Below are positions 1-12,220 of a DNA stretch of 64,000 bases, one piece after another (position 1 is the stretch's first letter; every line of letters starts with the position of its first letter). The position numbers and the translations under genes are program-made. This DNA comes from Thermohalobaculum sp963822985. Lineage in GTDB: Bacteria; Pseudomonadota; Alphaproteobacteria; Rhodobacterales; Rhodobacteraceae. Location of the stretch: positions 434,001-498,000 of the forward strand of contig CAWGJU010000003.1 of the NCBI GenBank assembly GCA_963822985.1, given 5' to 3'. The notes below the pieces were generated by a model. The model was given only the letters and a program-made list of their open reading frames with translations, searched no databases and was not told the origin of the DNA.

Positions 1-411
1 ACCAAGGGCGTCAAGCGCCATGTGCTCGTCGACACGCTCGGCCTGATGCTGCGCGTCGTGATCCACCCCGCCAATTTGCAGGATCGCGACGGCGCCGCGC
101 TGGTGCTCGACAAGCGCACGCGGCGGCGCTTTCCCTTCATCGAGACCGTGTTCGCCGATCAGGGCTACCAGGGGCCGAAGGCCGCCGAGACCATCGCGTC
201 GGCCGGCAGATGGCGTCTGGAGATCGTGCGCCGCGAACCCGGAACGAAGGGCTTCGCCGTGCTGCCAAAACGCTGGATCGTCGAGCGCACCCTGTCTTGG
301 ATCAGGCGCAACCGCCGCCTCGCGCGCGACTACGAGCACCTCGCCCGAACGGCGGAAGCCCTCGTCAAGCTCGCCATGATCAAGATCATGCTACGCCGCT
401 TGGCACGCTGA
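1..411 (+). CDS. IS5-family transposase, 3' fragment cut by the window edge
   Basis: The open frame enters from the left edge and ends at a TGA at 409-411. The roughly 136 visible residues match the C-terminal half of IS5/IS4-type DDE transposases: an early LVDTLG block, then 'FADQGYQG' (a DDE-domain Asp), and a C-terminal 'RWIVERTLSWIRRNRRLARDY' type segment that carries the catalytic Glu in this family. It would cut and rejoin the element's ends. The 5' part lies outside the window, so it is unknown whether the gene is intact. Confidence in the family is high; subgroup is not determined. Confidence 0.88.
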   Translation, partial: TKGVKRHVLVDTLGLMLRVVIHPANLQDRDGAALVLDKRTRRRFPFIETVFADQGYQGPKAAETIASAGRWRLEIVRREPGTKGFAVLPKRWIVERTLSWIRRNRRLARDYEHLARTAEALVKLAMIKIMLRRLAR

Positions 412-432
412 GAAACTTCCAGGACAGGTTCT
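1..432 (+). mobile_element. Right part of an IS5-like insertion sequence
   Basis: The transposase stop is overlapped by the sequence at 410-432 (gagaaacttccaggacaggt followed by tct), which has the look of an IS5-type terminal inverted repeat. The left end is outside the window, so the pairing cannot be confirmed and the exact element boundary is inferred. Sequence to the right (433-600) is visibly less GC-rich and holds no gene I can support. Confidence 0.5.
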
Positions 433-601
433 GACGGCTTCGGTCATTTCGTTAAAGTACCGCGGATAAGGCCGTGGGGTATTTCTGACACCGCCTTGAT
501 CAATGCTTGATACTGTTCAGGATAATGAGGAGCACGCGCCAGTTCTAACTCTAACGCAGCTATTCCGTCGCGCTCCAGAAATGCAGGAGGGGGTAACTTC
601 A

Positions 602-2746
<2,145 letters not shown>

Positions 2747-2783
2747 GGCACAAACTCCGGGGCGGCTCGACGGGACTATAGGC

Positions 2784-3227
2784 ATGAACTTGATCGCGCG
2801 CACCCTCTTCGCAACGGGCATCTGTGCCGCTGCTGCAACCGGCGGGACACAGGGCGGCGCCGCGCCCGATGCGCTGGCACGCTACCGCTGGGAGGCCCGG
2901 CCCATCCTTGTCTTCGCGCCAGCCGGCGACCCGCGCATGAGCGAGCAGACCGACCGCTTCGCCGAGGACCCCGCCGCCCGGCGCGAGCGCGACGTCGTCC
3001 TGATCGAGATCGAGGGGCCGTCTGCGCGCGCCAACGGCACGCCCATCGCTGACGCCGCCGCGCTGCGCGACCGCTTCGGCGTCTCAGACGAGGCCTTCGC
3101 CGTCATTCTGGTCGGCAAGGATGGTGGCGAAAAGGCCCGGTCGGGCGCCGTGACCGATCCGCGCGAGTTCTACGATCTCATTGACGGCATGCCGATGCGC
3201 CAACGGGAGATGCGCAGCTCCGGGTGA
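2784..3227 (+). CDS. DUF4174-like secreted protein
   Basis: A 147-residue protein starting MNLIARTLFATG, with a probable signal peptide of about 24 residues. The mature part begins 'RPILVFAPAGDPRM' and continues with the D/R-rich thioredoxin-like pattern seen in DUF4174 proteins ('DRDVVLIEI'-like strand, then 'FAVILVGKDGGEK', then 'REFYDLIDGMPMRQREM' near the end). It is transcribed divergently from the mutase with a 37-base gap and converges on pccA. No enzymatic function is known for this family. An upstream in-frame ATG at 2745 would overlap the mutase start and lacks a signal sequence, so the inner start is used. Confidence 0.75.
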   Translation: MNLIARTLFATGICAAAATGGTQGGAAPDALARYRWEARPILVFAPAGDPRMSEQTDRFAEDPAARRERDVVLIEIEGPSARANGTPIADAAALRDRFGVSDEAFAVILVGKDGGEKARSGAVTDPREFYDLIDGMPMRQREMRSSG

Positions 3228-3236
3228 GGACAAGGC

Positions 3237-5330
<2,094 letters not shown>

Positions 5331-5439
5331 CAGCGCGTCTCCCCAGTCCCGCCGGCAAGACGGTGATTAGAGAGGCGCGCACCAAAATGCCAGAGGGCGG
5401 GCGGCCGGCCCTACCACCAGCTGCCGCCCTCCCGTCCGG

Positions 5440-5685
5440 TCACCAGCTGTCCCAGACGGGTTCGCCGAGGTCGACATCGTCCTCGTCGGTCAGCGCGCCG
5501 CCCGCCGCACCGAGCGCGCCGCCGATCGCCGCGCCTTCCAAGGCGCTGTCACCGACGATGGCGCCGGTCGCGGCACCCGCCCCGGCGCCGAGGGCACCGC
5601 CGCTGATCGCGCGATCCGACGTCGACTGGCCGCAGGCGGCGAGGCCACCGGCGACCAGCAGAACTGTCAAGAGCTTCAGTTTCAT
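5440..5685 (-). CDS. Small glycine-zipper lipoprotein, copy 1
   Basis: An 81-residue lipoprotein: a signal sequence ending in the lipobox 'LAACG', then a Gly/Ala-rich stretch ('GGALGAGAGAATGAIVG', 'GGALGAAGGAL') typical of glycine-zipper outer-membrane lipoproteins, and a short acidic tail ending 'DLGEPVWDSW'. It is a paralogue of the next gene upstream (5797-6039), sharing the 'DRAISGGA' block, the tail pattern 'DxDDxDLGxPxW' and the bases ggaggcagag just before the start codon, so the pair arose by local duplication. Probably anchored in the envelope; role unknown. Confidence 0.8.
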   Translation of the reverse strand: MKLKLLTVLLVAGGLAACGQSTSDRAISGGALGAGAGAATGAIVGDSALEGAAIGGALGAAGGALTDEDDVDLGEPVWDSW

Positions 5686-5796
5686 CTCTGCCTCCGTCGC
5701 TTATGTCCGTCTCCGGGGCTAACGCGTGAGGCAGGCATCGGTATCCCTTCGACCGACGCCGAGGCGCCCGGCGACACCGCCGCCGGCACTCGTCGG

Positions 5797-6039
5797 TCAT
5801 CGGCGCCAGATCGGACGGCCCAGGTCAATGTCATCGGCGTCGGTCAGGCCACCCACCGCCGCGCCAAGGGCGCCGCCGAGCGCCGCCCCGGCCAAAGGAT
5901 CATAGCCGGTGACGGCCGCGCCAGCCGCGCCCGTACCGGCGCCGATCGCGCCGCCGCTGATCGCCCTGTCCGTCGTGGAATAACCGCAGGCGCCGAGCGC
6001 CGCGACGAGGCCCAAAACCAAAAGCGAAGAAAAGCGCAT
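5797..6039 (-). CDS. Small glycine-zipper lipoprotein, copy 2
   Basis: An 80-residue paralogue of the lipoprotein at 5440-5685. Signal sequence with lipobox 'LGACG', then 'DRAISGGAIGAGTGAAG' and 'GGALGAAVGGLTDADDIDL', ending 'GRPIWRR'. The ATG at 6039 is chosen over one four codons upstream because ggagg lies at the right distance and the same leader precedes the sister gene. The tails differ in charge at the end (WDSW against WRR). The pair sits between pccA and a cupin on the same strand, spaced by about 100 bases each, so they may be separate transcripts. Confidence 0.8.
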   Translation of the reverse strand: MRFSSLLVLGLVAALGACGYSTTDRAISGGAIGAGTGAAGAAVTGYDPLAGAALGGALGAAVGGLTDADDIDLGRPIWRR

Positions 6040-6135
6040 CTCTGCCTCCACCGGTGTGCGTTCAGTGCAGCTGGAACGCGCGGGCGCGGCAATTCAGTCG
6101 CGGGTCAGTCGAAAGCCGACACTGCGGTCTTCCGC

Positions 6136-6537
6136 TCAGGCCGGATCGGCGGAGCGGGTCGTGAACTCGGCGGGCGAGGTGATCTCGATCAGCTCCAGAT
6201 CGTCCGAATGGCGTACCTCGCGGTGGCGGATGCCCGGCGGCTGCAGCACGCACGAGCCCTCGCGCAGAATGTGCTCGCCCTGGCCCTCGTACTCGAAGGC
6301 GACCCAGCCGCGGGTGACATAGACCATCTGGAAATCCAGATCGTGCGTGTGCCACTCGGCCCCCGAGTGCTGCCCCGGCACGGCGCGAATGACATGGGCG
6401 CCATAGCGGCCACCCGTCGCCTCGGCGATGCCCAGCCGGCGATATTCGAAGAACGCCCGCAGGCCCCTGCCCTCGAACTGGCCACCATCGGCATGGCTGA
6501 CCGTGAAGGCCTGATCCTTCCACATCCGGTTCACCAT
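6136..6537 (-). CDS. Cupin-domain protein
   Basis: A 133-residue single-domain cupin. The metal-binding pattern is visible as 'EWHTHDLDFQMVYVTRGWV' (cupin motif 1, HxH with a following E/Q region) and 'GSCVLQPPGIRHREVRH' (motif 2 with its His). Such small cupins bind a metal and act as dioxygenases, isomerases or sensors; the substrate cannot be told from sequence. It lies in a minus-strand run with a small membrane protein and RidA. Confidence 0.8.
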   Translation of the reverse strand: MVNRMWKDQAFTVSHADGGQFEGRGLRAFFEYRRLGIAEATGGRYGAHVIRAVPGQHSGAEWHTHDLDFQMVYVTRGWVAFEYEGQGEHILREGSCVLQPPGIRHREVRHSDDLELIEITSPAEFTTRSADPA

Positions 6538-6566
6538 GCTCCCTCCAGCGATGCCCCAATCCCGGA

Positions 6567-6818
6567 TCAGTCCGGCTCGTCCGGCAACAGGACCATAACG
6601 CGCCAGGCGATCCCGACCATGCCGAAAGTGATGCCGAAGAAGCCGAGCAGCATCACGAGCGCCAGTGCGCCATCCGCCGACCGATCAAGGAGGCCGCCCA
6701 GCCCCATCAGGTTCAGCTTGACGATGATCATCAGAACCACCCAGCCGGCAAAGACGCCCTCGCCGGCGCCGAGCGCCACATATTTGACGAGTCGATAGGG
6801 GTCCGGATTCGGCTTCAT
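6567..6818 (-). CDS. Small two-helix membrane protein, unknown
   Basis: An 83-residue protein beginning MKPNPDPYRLVKYVALG. Two hydrophobic stretches (about 20-42 and 52-76) suggest two membrane helices with a short charged loop (LLDRSADG) between them, and a short tail LLPDEPD. I do not recognise the family. The gene starts 17 bases after the RidA stop, so the two may be co-transcribed. Confidence 0.6.
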   Translation of the reverse strand: MKPNPDPYRLVKYVALGAGEGVFAGWVVLMIIVKLNLMGLGGLLDRSADGALALVMLLGFFGITFGMVGIAWRVMVLLPDEPD

Positions 6819-6835
6819 GGCGAATGCGTCCACGC

Positions 6836-7234
6836 TCAGGCACCGCGCCGCGCCAGCATGTCGATCTCGACCAGCGCGCCCACCGCCAACGCCGTGACCC
6901 CGACAGTCGTTCGCGCCGGCCGCCGGTCCGGTGGAAAAAAGCTCTGATAGACCTCGTTGAAGGCCGCGTAATCGCGCTCGAACTGCGTCAGGTAGCAGCG
7001 GCACTGGAGGACGTCGCCAAGGCCGAGATCGATGCCGTCGAGCACGATCGCCAAATTCTCCATCACCCGCCGGGTCTGCGCCTCGATGCCCTCGGGCAGG
7101 GGCGCGTCCGGCGCAGCCGGATCGGTCGGCATCTGCCCGGTCAGGAAGACCCAGCCATCGCACTCGACCGCATGGGAGAAAGGCGCGACGGGCCGGGGCC
7201 CGCCGGCAATCATGTGGAAGAGAACCTCGTTCAT
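6836..7234 (-). CDS. RidA-family (YjgF/YER057c) deaminase-like protein
   Basis: A 132-residue RidA fold protein. Conserved features seen: 'PFSHAVECDGWVFLTGQMP' near the N-terminus, 'QTRRVMENLAIVLDGIDLGLGDV', and a C-terminal 'RPARTTVGV...VEIDMLA', which holds the Arg and Glu used by active RidA proteins to bind and hydrolyse 2-aminoacrylate and related imines. Some family members instead serve in dedicated pathways. Its place just downstream of pccB on the same strand (62 bases apart) suggests co-transcription but does not define a substrate. Confidence 0.85.
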   Translation of the reverse strand: MNEVLFHMIAGGPRPVAPFSHAVECDGWVFLTGQMPTDPAAPDAPLPEGIEAQTRRVMENLAIVLDGIDLGLGDVLQCRCYLTQFERDYAAFNEVYQSFFPPDRRPARTTVGVTALAVGALVEIDMLARRGA

Positions 7235-7296
7235 GCCTCACCCTAACATGGAATCGCGGGATCTGCCTCCTGGTGACCGCGCCACGACTCTGAAGA

Positions 7297-8829
7297 CTAG
7301 AGCGGAATGTTTCCGTGCTTCTTCCACGGATTCTCCAGCTTCTTGTCGCGCAGCGCGGCAAAGGCGCGAGTGATGCGGCGCCGGGTCGAGTGGGGCATGA
7401 TGACCTCGTCGACGAAGCCTTTTTCGGCGGCGACGAAGGGGTTGGCGAAGCGGGTCTCGTATTCCTTGGTCCGCGCTGCGATCTTATCGGGGTTGCCGAG
7501 CTCCGAGCGGTAGAGGATCTCGACCGCGCCCTTGGCGCCCATCACGGCGATCTCGGCGGTCGGCCAGGCATAGTTCATGTCGCCGCGCAGATGCTTGGAC
7601 GACATCACGTCATAGGCGCCGCCATAGGCCTTGCGCGTGATCACCGTCACCTTCGGCACGGTCGCCTCGCCATAGGCATAGAGCAGCTTGGCGCCGTGCT
7701 TGATGACCCCGCCATGCTCCTGCCCCGTCCCCGGCAGGAACCCGGGCACGTCGACGAAGGTCAGCACGGGGATGTTGAAGCAGTCGCAAAACCGCACGAA
7801 GCGCGCCGCCTTGCGCGACGAATCGATGTCGAGGCAGCCGGCCAGCACCATGGGCTGGTTCGCCACGACGCCGATGGGGCGGCCTTCCAGGCGGATGAAG
7901 CCGGTGATGATGTTGCGCGCGTAAGCGGCCTGGATCTCGAAGAAATCGGCCTCGTCGGCAACCTTTCGGATCAGCTCGGCCATGTCGTAGGGTTGGTTCG
8001 GGTTCTCCGGCACCAGGGTGTCGAGGCTCGGCTCGGCCCGGTCGGCGTCGTCGAAGAACGGCCGCACCGGCAGCTCGGCCCGGTTCGACAGCGGCATGAA
8101 ATCGATCAGCCGGCGCACCTCGGCCAGCGCCTCGACATCGTTCTCGAAGGCACCGTCGGCCACCGACGACTTCGCCGTATGCGTCCGCGCGCCGCCCAGC
8201 TCCTCGGCCGTGACCTTCTCGTTGGTGACCGTCTTGACCACGTCCGGGCCCGTCACGAACATGTAGGATGTGTCGCGCACCATGAAGATGAAGTCGGTCA
8301 TGGCGGGTGAATAGACGGCGCCGCCGGCGCAGGGCCCCATGATGACGCTGATCTGCGGCACCACGCCCGAGGCCATGATGTTGCGCTGGAAGACGTCGGC
8401 ATAGCCGGCCAGCGAGGCGACCCCCTCCTGGATGCGCGCGCCGCCCGAATCGTTCAGGCCGACCACCGGCGCGCCGACCTTCATGGCCATGTCCATGATC
8501 TTGCAGATCTTCTGGGCGTGCGTCTCGCTGAGCGAGCCGCCGAAGACCGTGAAATCCTGGCTGAAGACATAGATCTGCCGACCGTTCACCGTGCCCCAGC
8601 CGGTCACGACGCCGTCGCCATAGGGCCGGCTCTCGGCCATGCCGAAATCCGTGCAGCGATGGGCCACGAAAGTGTCGAACTCCTCGAAGCTCCCCTCGTC
8701 CAGCAACAGCTCGATGCGCTCGCGCGCCGTCAGCTTGCCCTTGGCGTGCTGCGCCTCGATCCGCCGCTTGCCGCCGCCGAGGCGCGCCTCGGCGCGGCGC
8801 GCCTCAAGTTGTCCAAGGATGTCCTTCAT
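7297..8829 (-). CDS. pccB: Propionyl-CoA carboxylase, carboxyltransferase (beta) subunit
   Basis: A 510-residue carboxyltransferase, the usual PccB length, that moves CO2 from biotin on PccA to propionyl-CoA, giving methylmalonyl-CoA. Two crotonase-like halves are visible: the N-half with 'GVVTGWGTVNGRQIYVFSQD' and the oxyanion-type 'SGGARIQEGV', and the C-half with 'PGFLPGTGQEHGGVIKHGAK' and 'KAYGGAYDVMSSKHLRGD'. The start MKDILGQLEARR is at 8829. It lies 2 kb from pccA with accessory genes between. Confidence 0.97.
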   Translation of the reverse strand: MKDILGQLEARRAEARLGGGKRRIEAQHAKGKLTARERIELLLDEGSFEEFDTFVAHRCTDFGMAESRPYGDGVVTGWGTVNGRQIYVFSQDFTVFGGSLSETHAQKICKIMDMAMKVGAPVVGLNDSGGARIQEGVASLAGYADVFQRNIMASGVVPQISVIMGPCAGGAVYSPAMTDFIFMVRDTSYMFVTGPDVVKTVTNEKVTAEELGGARTHTAKSSVADGAFENDVEALAEVRRLIDFMPLSNRAELPVRPFFDDADRAEPSLDTLVPENPNQPYDMAELIRKVADEADFFEIQAAYARNIITGFIRLEGRPIGVVANQPMVLAGCLDIDSSRKAARFVRFCDCFNIPVLTFVDVPGFLPGTGQEHGGVIKHGAKLLYAYGEATVPKVTVITRKAYGGAYDVMSSKHLRGDMNYAWPTAEIAVMGAKGAVEILYRSELGNPDKIAARTKEYETRFANPFVAAEKGFVDEVIMPHSTRRRITRAFAALRDKKLENPWKKHGNIPL

Positions 8830-8891
8830 CTCGTCCCCTCGGTGTACAGGTGGCCGCCTCAGCTGCTCTCGGAGTACTCGAAGGGCTCGGA

Positions 8892-9518
8892 TCACGAGCC
8901 TGCAAAATAGCTCTCGGCCGGCAGAAAGCTTGCGAGTTGCGCGGCATCGGCCCACACCCGTTCCTCCGGCGCGGTGCCGATCATGACGACGGCGTCGCTC
9001 GGCAGGCGGCGCGGGTCGAGCGCGGCGCGGATGGCCGCCCTGCCCTCGGCCCAGGCGGCATGGCGCCCGGGCGCCGCCGCCAGCGCCGCGAAAGGCAGGC
9101 GCCGGGCGGCCAGGTCCCGGCCCAGCGCGGCGAGGTCGGGCCCGCGCTCGACCATCAGCAGCCGGTCGCAGCGCTCGATCGACCGCAGCCGCTCGACGAT
9201 CCGGCCCGGCATCGACAGCTCGCGCTCCAGCCGCAGGCCCAGGCTGTCGCCGGTGAAGAGGAAGGCGACGATGTCGCGCCCGGTGCCGAGCAGGATCGCC
9301 GCGTATTGCGGGTAGGCCAGCCCCAGCTGGCGCGCCCGCGTCACGCGCCGGCGGATCACCTCGAGGGGCAGCCGCGGCAGCAGCTCGCGCCGCGCCGTCT
9401 TCCAGCAATGCGCCCGCCAGCTGCGGCCCGCCGCGAGCGGCGGTCCCTGGTTGTGGCCGAGACCGGGCAGCCGCTCGCCCCGAAAGGCGGACAGGGGCGC
9501 GCGCGGTAGCGGCGGCAT
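8892..9518 (-). CDS. Unknown protein with N-terminal GLGHNQGPPL motif
   Basis: A 208-residue protein I do not recognise. Near the N-terminus it has 'LPGLGHNQGPPL', a short motif that recurs at the N-terminus of several otherwise unrelated alphaproteobacterial proteins. The rest is Arg/Leu-rich and soluble, with alternating strand/helix stretches ('CDRLLMVERGPDLAALGRDL', 'DAVVMIGTAPEERVWADAA'). A GTG at 9524 overlapping the upstream stop (GTGA) is an alternative start two codons earlier. Either way it is tightly coupled to the DUF1326 gene, which suggests it belongs to the DUF2182/DUF1326 unit. Confidence 0.6.
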   Translation of the reverse strand: MPPLPRAPLSAFRGERLPGLGHNQGPPLAAGRSWRAHCWKTARRELLPRLPLEVIRRRVTRARQLGLAYPQYAAILLGTGRDIVAFLFTGDSLGLRLERELSMPGRIVERLRSIERCDRLLMVERGPDLAALGRDLAARRLPFAALAAAPGRHAAWAEGRAAIRAALDPRRLPSDAVVMIGTAPEERVWADAAQLASFLPAESYFAGS

Positions 9519-9520
9519 CG

Positions 9521-10261
9521 TCACGGCCCCTTCCAGTCGATCTGGCACAGCTCGCCCGAGCGGTCGTCGAAGTTCCAGACGCGGCCGAAATCGCGCACCT
9601 TCGAGCGCACGCCCCGCGCGACGACCACCCGCGGCCCCATCCAGTACGAGGTGTTCTCGATCGCCACCGGCCGGTCCGGCGCCGCGCCCTCGATCGGTCG
9701 GATCGAGCCCAGGATCGCGCGCCCGGCCTGCACCGTCCGCACCCCGCCCTCGACGGTGTAGGCGACGGGCACCCTGCGCACGCCGAGGAATGTCGAGACC
9801 AGCAGGCGGAAGAGGCCTGTCGTGCCGCCGGCCTGCCCCGAAAGGATCGCCTCGAGCGCCGCAGCTTGGGCGTCCGACGCGCCCTCGTCGATGTAGAGCG
9901 CCGCCGTCCAGTTGCCCTCGGACATCCGGCCCGGAATGTCGAGCAGCATGGCCACGTTGACACCGGTCAGCGGCGTGGCGTCGGCGTGCCCCTCGTCGAT
10001 GCGGATGCCGACCCAGGCCTGGCAATAGCCATGCGTCGGCGGGTGCTGGCCCAGCGAGGCGACGCAGGGGCAGAAGACGGCGCAGGAGCAGTTCAGCGCC
10101 AGCTCGCCCGCGATGGCCCAGCTCTCGGGCGGCGCGACGGCCCTCTCGACCGGCGCCGGCCCGGCGAGGCGCGACGAGATCGTCGGCGCCGGCAGCCGGT
10201 CGGCCTGCCGCTCGGCCTCGTCCTTGTCCTCCATCACAGCCTTGGCCTTCTTGCGCGCCAT
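9521..10261 (-). CDS. DUF1326-domain protein
   Basis: A 246-residue protein with a charged N-terminal tail (about 50 residues) and a DUF1326 domain opening with 'ELALNCSCAVFCPCVASLG', a Cys cluster (CSC...CPC) that looks metal-binding, followed by 'GYCQAWVGIRIDEG' and 'FRLLVSTFLG'. No function is proven for DUF1326, but it is commonly found next to DUF2182 membrane proteins. Its ATG overlaps the stop of the DUF2182 gene (ATGA), showing translational coupling. No signal peptide is visible, so it is likely cytoplasmic. Confidence 0.85.
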   Translation of the reverse strand: MARKKAKAVMEDKDEAERQADRLPAPTISSRLAGPAPVERAVAPPESWAIAGELALNCSCAVFCPCVASLGQHPPTHGYCQAWVGIRIDEGHADATPLTGVNVAMLLDIPGRMSEGNWTAALYIDEGASDAQAAALEAILSGQAGGTTGLFRLLVSTFLGVRRVPVAYTVEGGVRTVQAGRAILGSIRPIEGAAPDRPVAIENTSYWMGPRVVVARGVRSKVRDFGRVWNFDDRSGELCQIDWKGP

Positions 10262-11043
10262 CAGATCACCTCGCTCGCAAGCATCGCGGCGCCGGTCGCC
10301 AGCATGGCGCCTCCGGCCACCCGCCCCCAAAGCCGCTCGCGCGGCAGAACCTTCTCGGCCAGGCAGTAGAGCGCAATCGCCGCCATCCACAAGACGTTCA
10401 TCGCGCCGAAGACGAACATCAGCCCCATCAGCGCGACGCAGCAGCCGAGACAATAGACGCCGTGGCGCAGGCCCAGCGGAAAGGCGCCCCGCCGCCCCTC
10501 GCGCCAATGCGCCATTAGAAAGGTCAGCGGATGGCGGCACTTGGTCAGGCAATGGTCCTTCAGCCGCGAGAACTGGTAGGCGCCGGCCACCATCAGCAGC
10601 ACGCCCGCCGCCGCAGGCGTCGCCAGCGTGCCGCCGAGCGTGAAATGCGCGCTGTCGCGCAAGGCCAGCTGCGCCCCCGCCGCGGCCGTCGAGAACAGCG
10701 CCCACAGCACCAGATAGCCGAGTGCGAACAGCCCGACTCGCAGCGCCAGCGCAGCCCCTCGGTCCTCGCGCGCGGCGACGTCGGAATAAACGGCGAGCAT
10801 GGGCGCCATCGCGGGCAGCATCATCGCCGCCATCATCAGCAGCCACATGGCTATGGTGGAACCGACCAGGCCCGCGGACCAGTCGACCTGCGCGAAGCAC
10901 ATGGCGAGCGCCACGGCGGCGCTGCCGCCCGGCGCCATGACGTGCCCCAGCGCCAGCCACAGCGCCGCGGCGACCAGCGCGACCAGCGTCAGCGTGACCG
11001 CCCTCGGGTCATCGGCGAGGCGGGCGAAGGCGCGCGCGCTCAT
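10261..11043 (-). CDS. DUF2182 integral membrane protein (predicted metal-binding)
   Basis: A 260-residue membrane protein with about six hydrophobic helices. DUF2182 hallmarks are 'MWLLMMAAMMLPAMAPM' (Met-rich helix) and 'HCLTKCRHPLTFL' with a later 'GVYCLGCC' segment, giving several Met, His and Cys side chains that could bind a metal such as copper. First gene of a three-gene coupled unit with the DUF1326 gene and the GHNQGPPL gene. A longer start at 11136 (MATRSGG) would add an Arg-rich leader; the inner ATG at 11043 directly precedes conserved sequence. Confidence 0.85.
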   Translation of the reverse strand: MSARAFARLADDPRAVTLTLVALVAAALWLALGHVMAPGGSAAVALAMCFAQVDWSAGLVGSTIAMWLLMMAAMMLPAMAPMLAVYSDVAAREDRGAALALRVGLFALGYLVLWALFSTAAAGAQLALRDSAHFTLGGTLATPAAAGVLLMVAGAYQFSRLKDHCLTKCRHPLTFLMAHWREGRRGAFPLGLRHGVYCLGCCVALMGLMFVFGAMNVLWMAAIALYCLAEKVLPRERLWGRVAGGAMLATGAAMLASEVI

Positions 11044-11223
11044 GCCGCCCGGCCCCGGCACGAAATCTCCCGGCGATCGCGCATCCACCCCTCGCTTCCG
11101 GCGACCATCCCGACGGCCGCCGGATCGGGTTGCCATGAAAATCGTTCTCTGCCAGTTGTCAATCGCACCCGACCAGACCGGACGCCGTCCGGCCGCCCGG
11201 CAAAAGCCAAGGGGAGAACGCCC

Positions 11224-12216
11224 ATGTCCTTTCGCGCGCTGATCGTCGACAAGGCCGAGGACGGCACCGTCGGCCAGCAGATCACCGACATCGAGGAGTC
11301 GCAGCTGCCCGAGGCCGACGTGCTGGTCGACGTCGAGTATTCGACGCTGAACTACAAGGACGGGCTCTGCCTGACCGGCGGCGGTGGCCTGGTCCGCAAG
11401 TACCCGCACGTGCCCGGCATCGACTTCGCCGGCACGGTCGAGAAATCAGACTCCGGCGAGTTCGCGAAAGGCGACAAGGTTGTGCTGACAGGCTGGCGCG
11501 TCGGCGAGGCCTGGTGGGGCGGCTATGCGCAAAAGGCGCGGGTGAAATCCGACTGGCTGGTGCCGCTGCCGGACGGGCTCGACACGCGCCAGGCGATGGC
11601 GGTCGGCACCGCCGGCTTCACGGCGATGCTGGCCGTGATAGCGCTCGAGCATCACGGGCTGACACCCGACCGGGGTCCCGTGCTGGTCACGGGAGCCACG
11701 GGCGGCGTCGGCTCGGTTGCCACCGCCATCCTCGCCAAGCTCGGCTACGAGGTCGCCGCCGTCACCGGCCGGCCCGAGCAGGAGTCCTACCTGAAGGATC
11801 TTGGCGCAACCCGCATCGTCCCCCGCGCCGAGCTGGAGGAGGAATCCAAGCGCCCGCTCGAATCCGAGACCTGGGCCGGCGCCATCGACGCCGTCGGCGG
11901 CCCCATGCTGGCGCGCGTGCTGACGCAGATGAAATACGGCTGCGCGGTCGCCTCCGTGGGCCTGGCGGGCAGCCCAAAGCTGCCGGCGACGGTCATTCCC
12001 TTCATCCTGCGCGGCGTGAAGCTCATCGGCATCGACTCGGTCATGCAGCCCAAGGCGGACCGTCTCGAGGCATGGTTTCGCATCGCCCGCGACCTGCCGA
12101 TGGACAAGCTCGACTCCATGGTGACGATGAAGACCCTTGGCGACCTGCCCGAGCTGGGCCAGGCCATCCTCAAGGGGCAAGTTCGGGGCCGCGTGGTCGT
12201 CGACGTCAACGCCTGA
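11224..12216 (+). CDS. acuI: Acryloyl-CoA reductase-type MDR oxidoreductase (AcuI/YhdH family)
   Basis: A 330-residue zinc-free medium-chain reductase. It starts 'MSFRALIVDKAEDGTVG', has the substrate-side 'STLNYKDGLCLTG', the NADPH-binding 'VTGATGGVGSVATAILAKLGY' region (about 150-170) and 'IGIDSVMQPKADR' typical of AcuI/YhdH. AcuI reduces acryloyl-CoA to propionyl-CoA; that activity would feed the PccAB/mutase enzymes encoded just upstream, which supports the specific assignment. It is divergent from the DUF2182 operon and 4 bases before rsmD. Confidence 0.88.
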   Translation: MSFRALIVDKAEDGTVGQQITDIEESQLPEADVLVDVEYSTLNYKDGLCLTGGGGLVRKYPHVPGIDFAGTVEKSDSGEFAKGDKVVLTGWRVGEAWWGGYAQKARVKSDWLVPLPDGLDTRQAMAVGTAGFTAMLAVIALEHHGLTPDRGPVLVTGATGGVGSVATAILAKLGYEVAAVTGRPEQESYLKDLGATRIVPRAELEEESKRPLESETWAGAIDAVGGPMLARVLTQMKYGCAVASVGLAGSPKLPATVIPFILRGVKLIGIDSVMQPKADRLEAWFRIARDLPMDKLDSMVTMKTLGDLPELGQAILKGQVRGRVVVDVNA

Positions 12217-12220
12217 CAAG

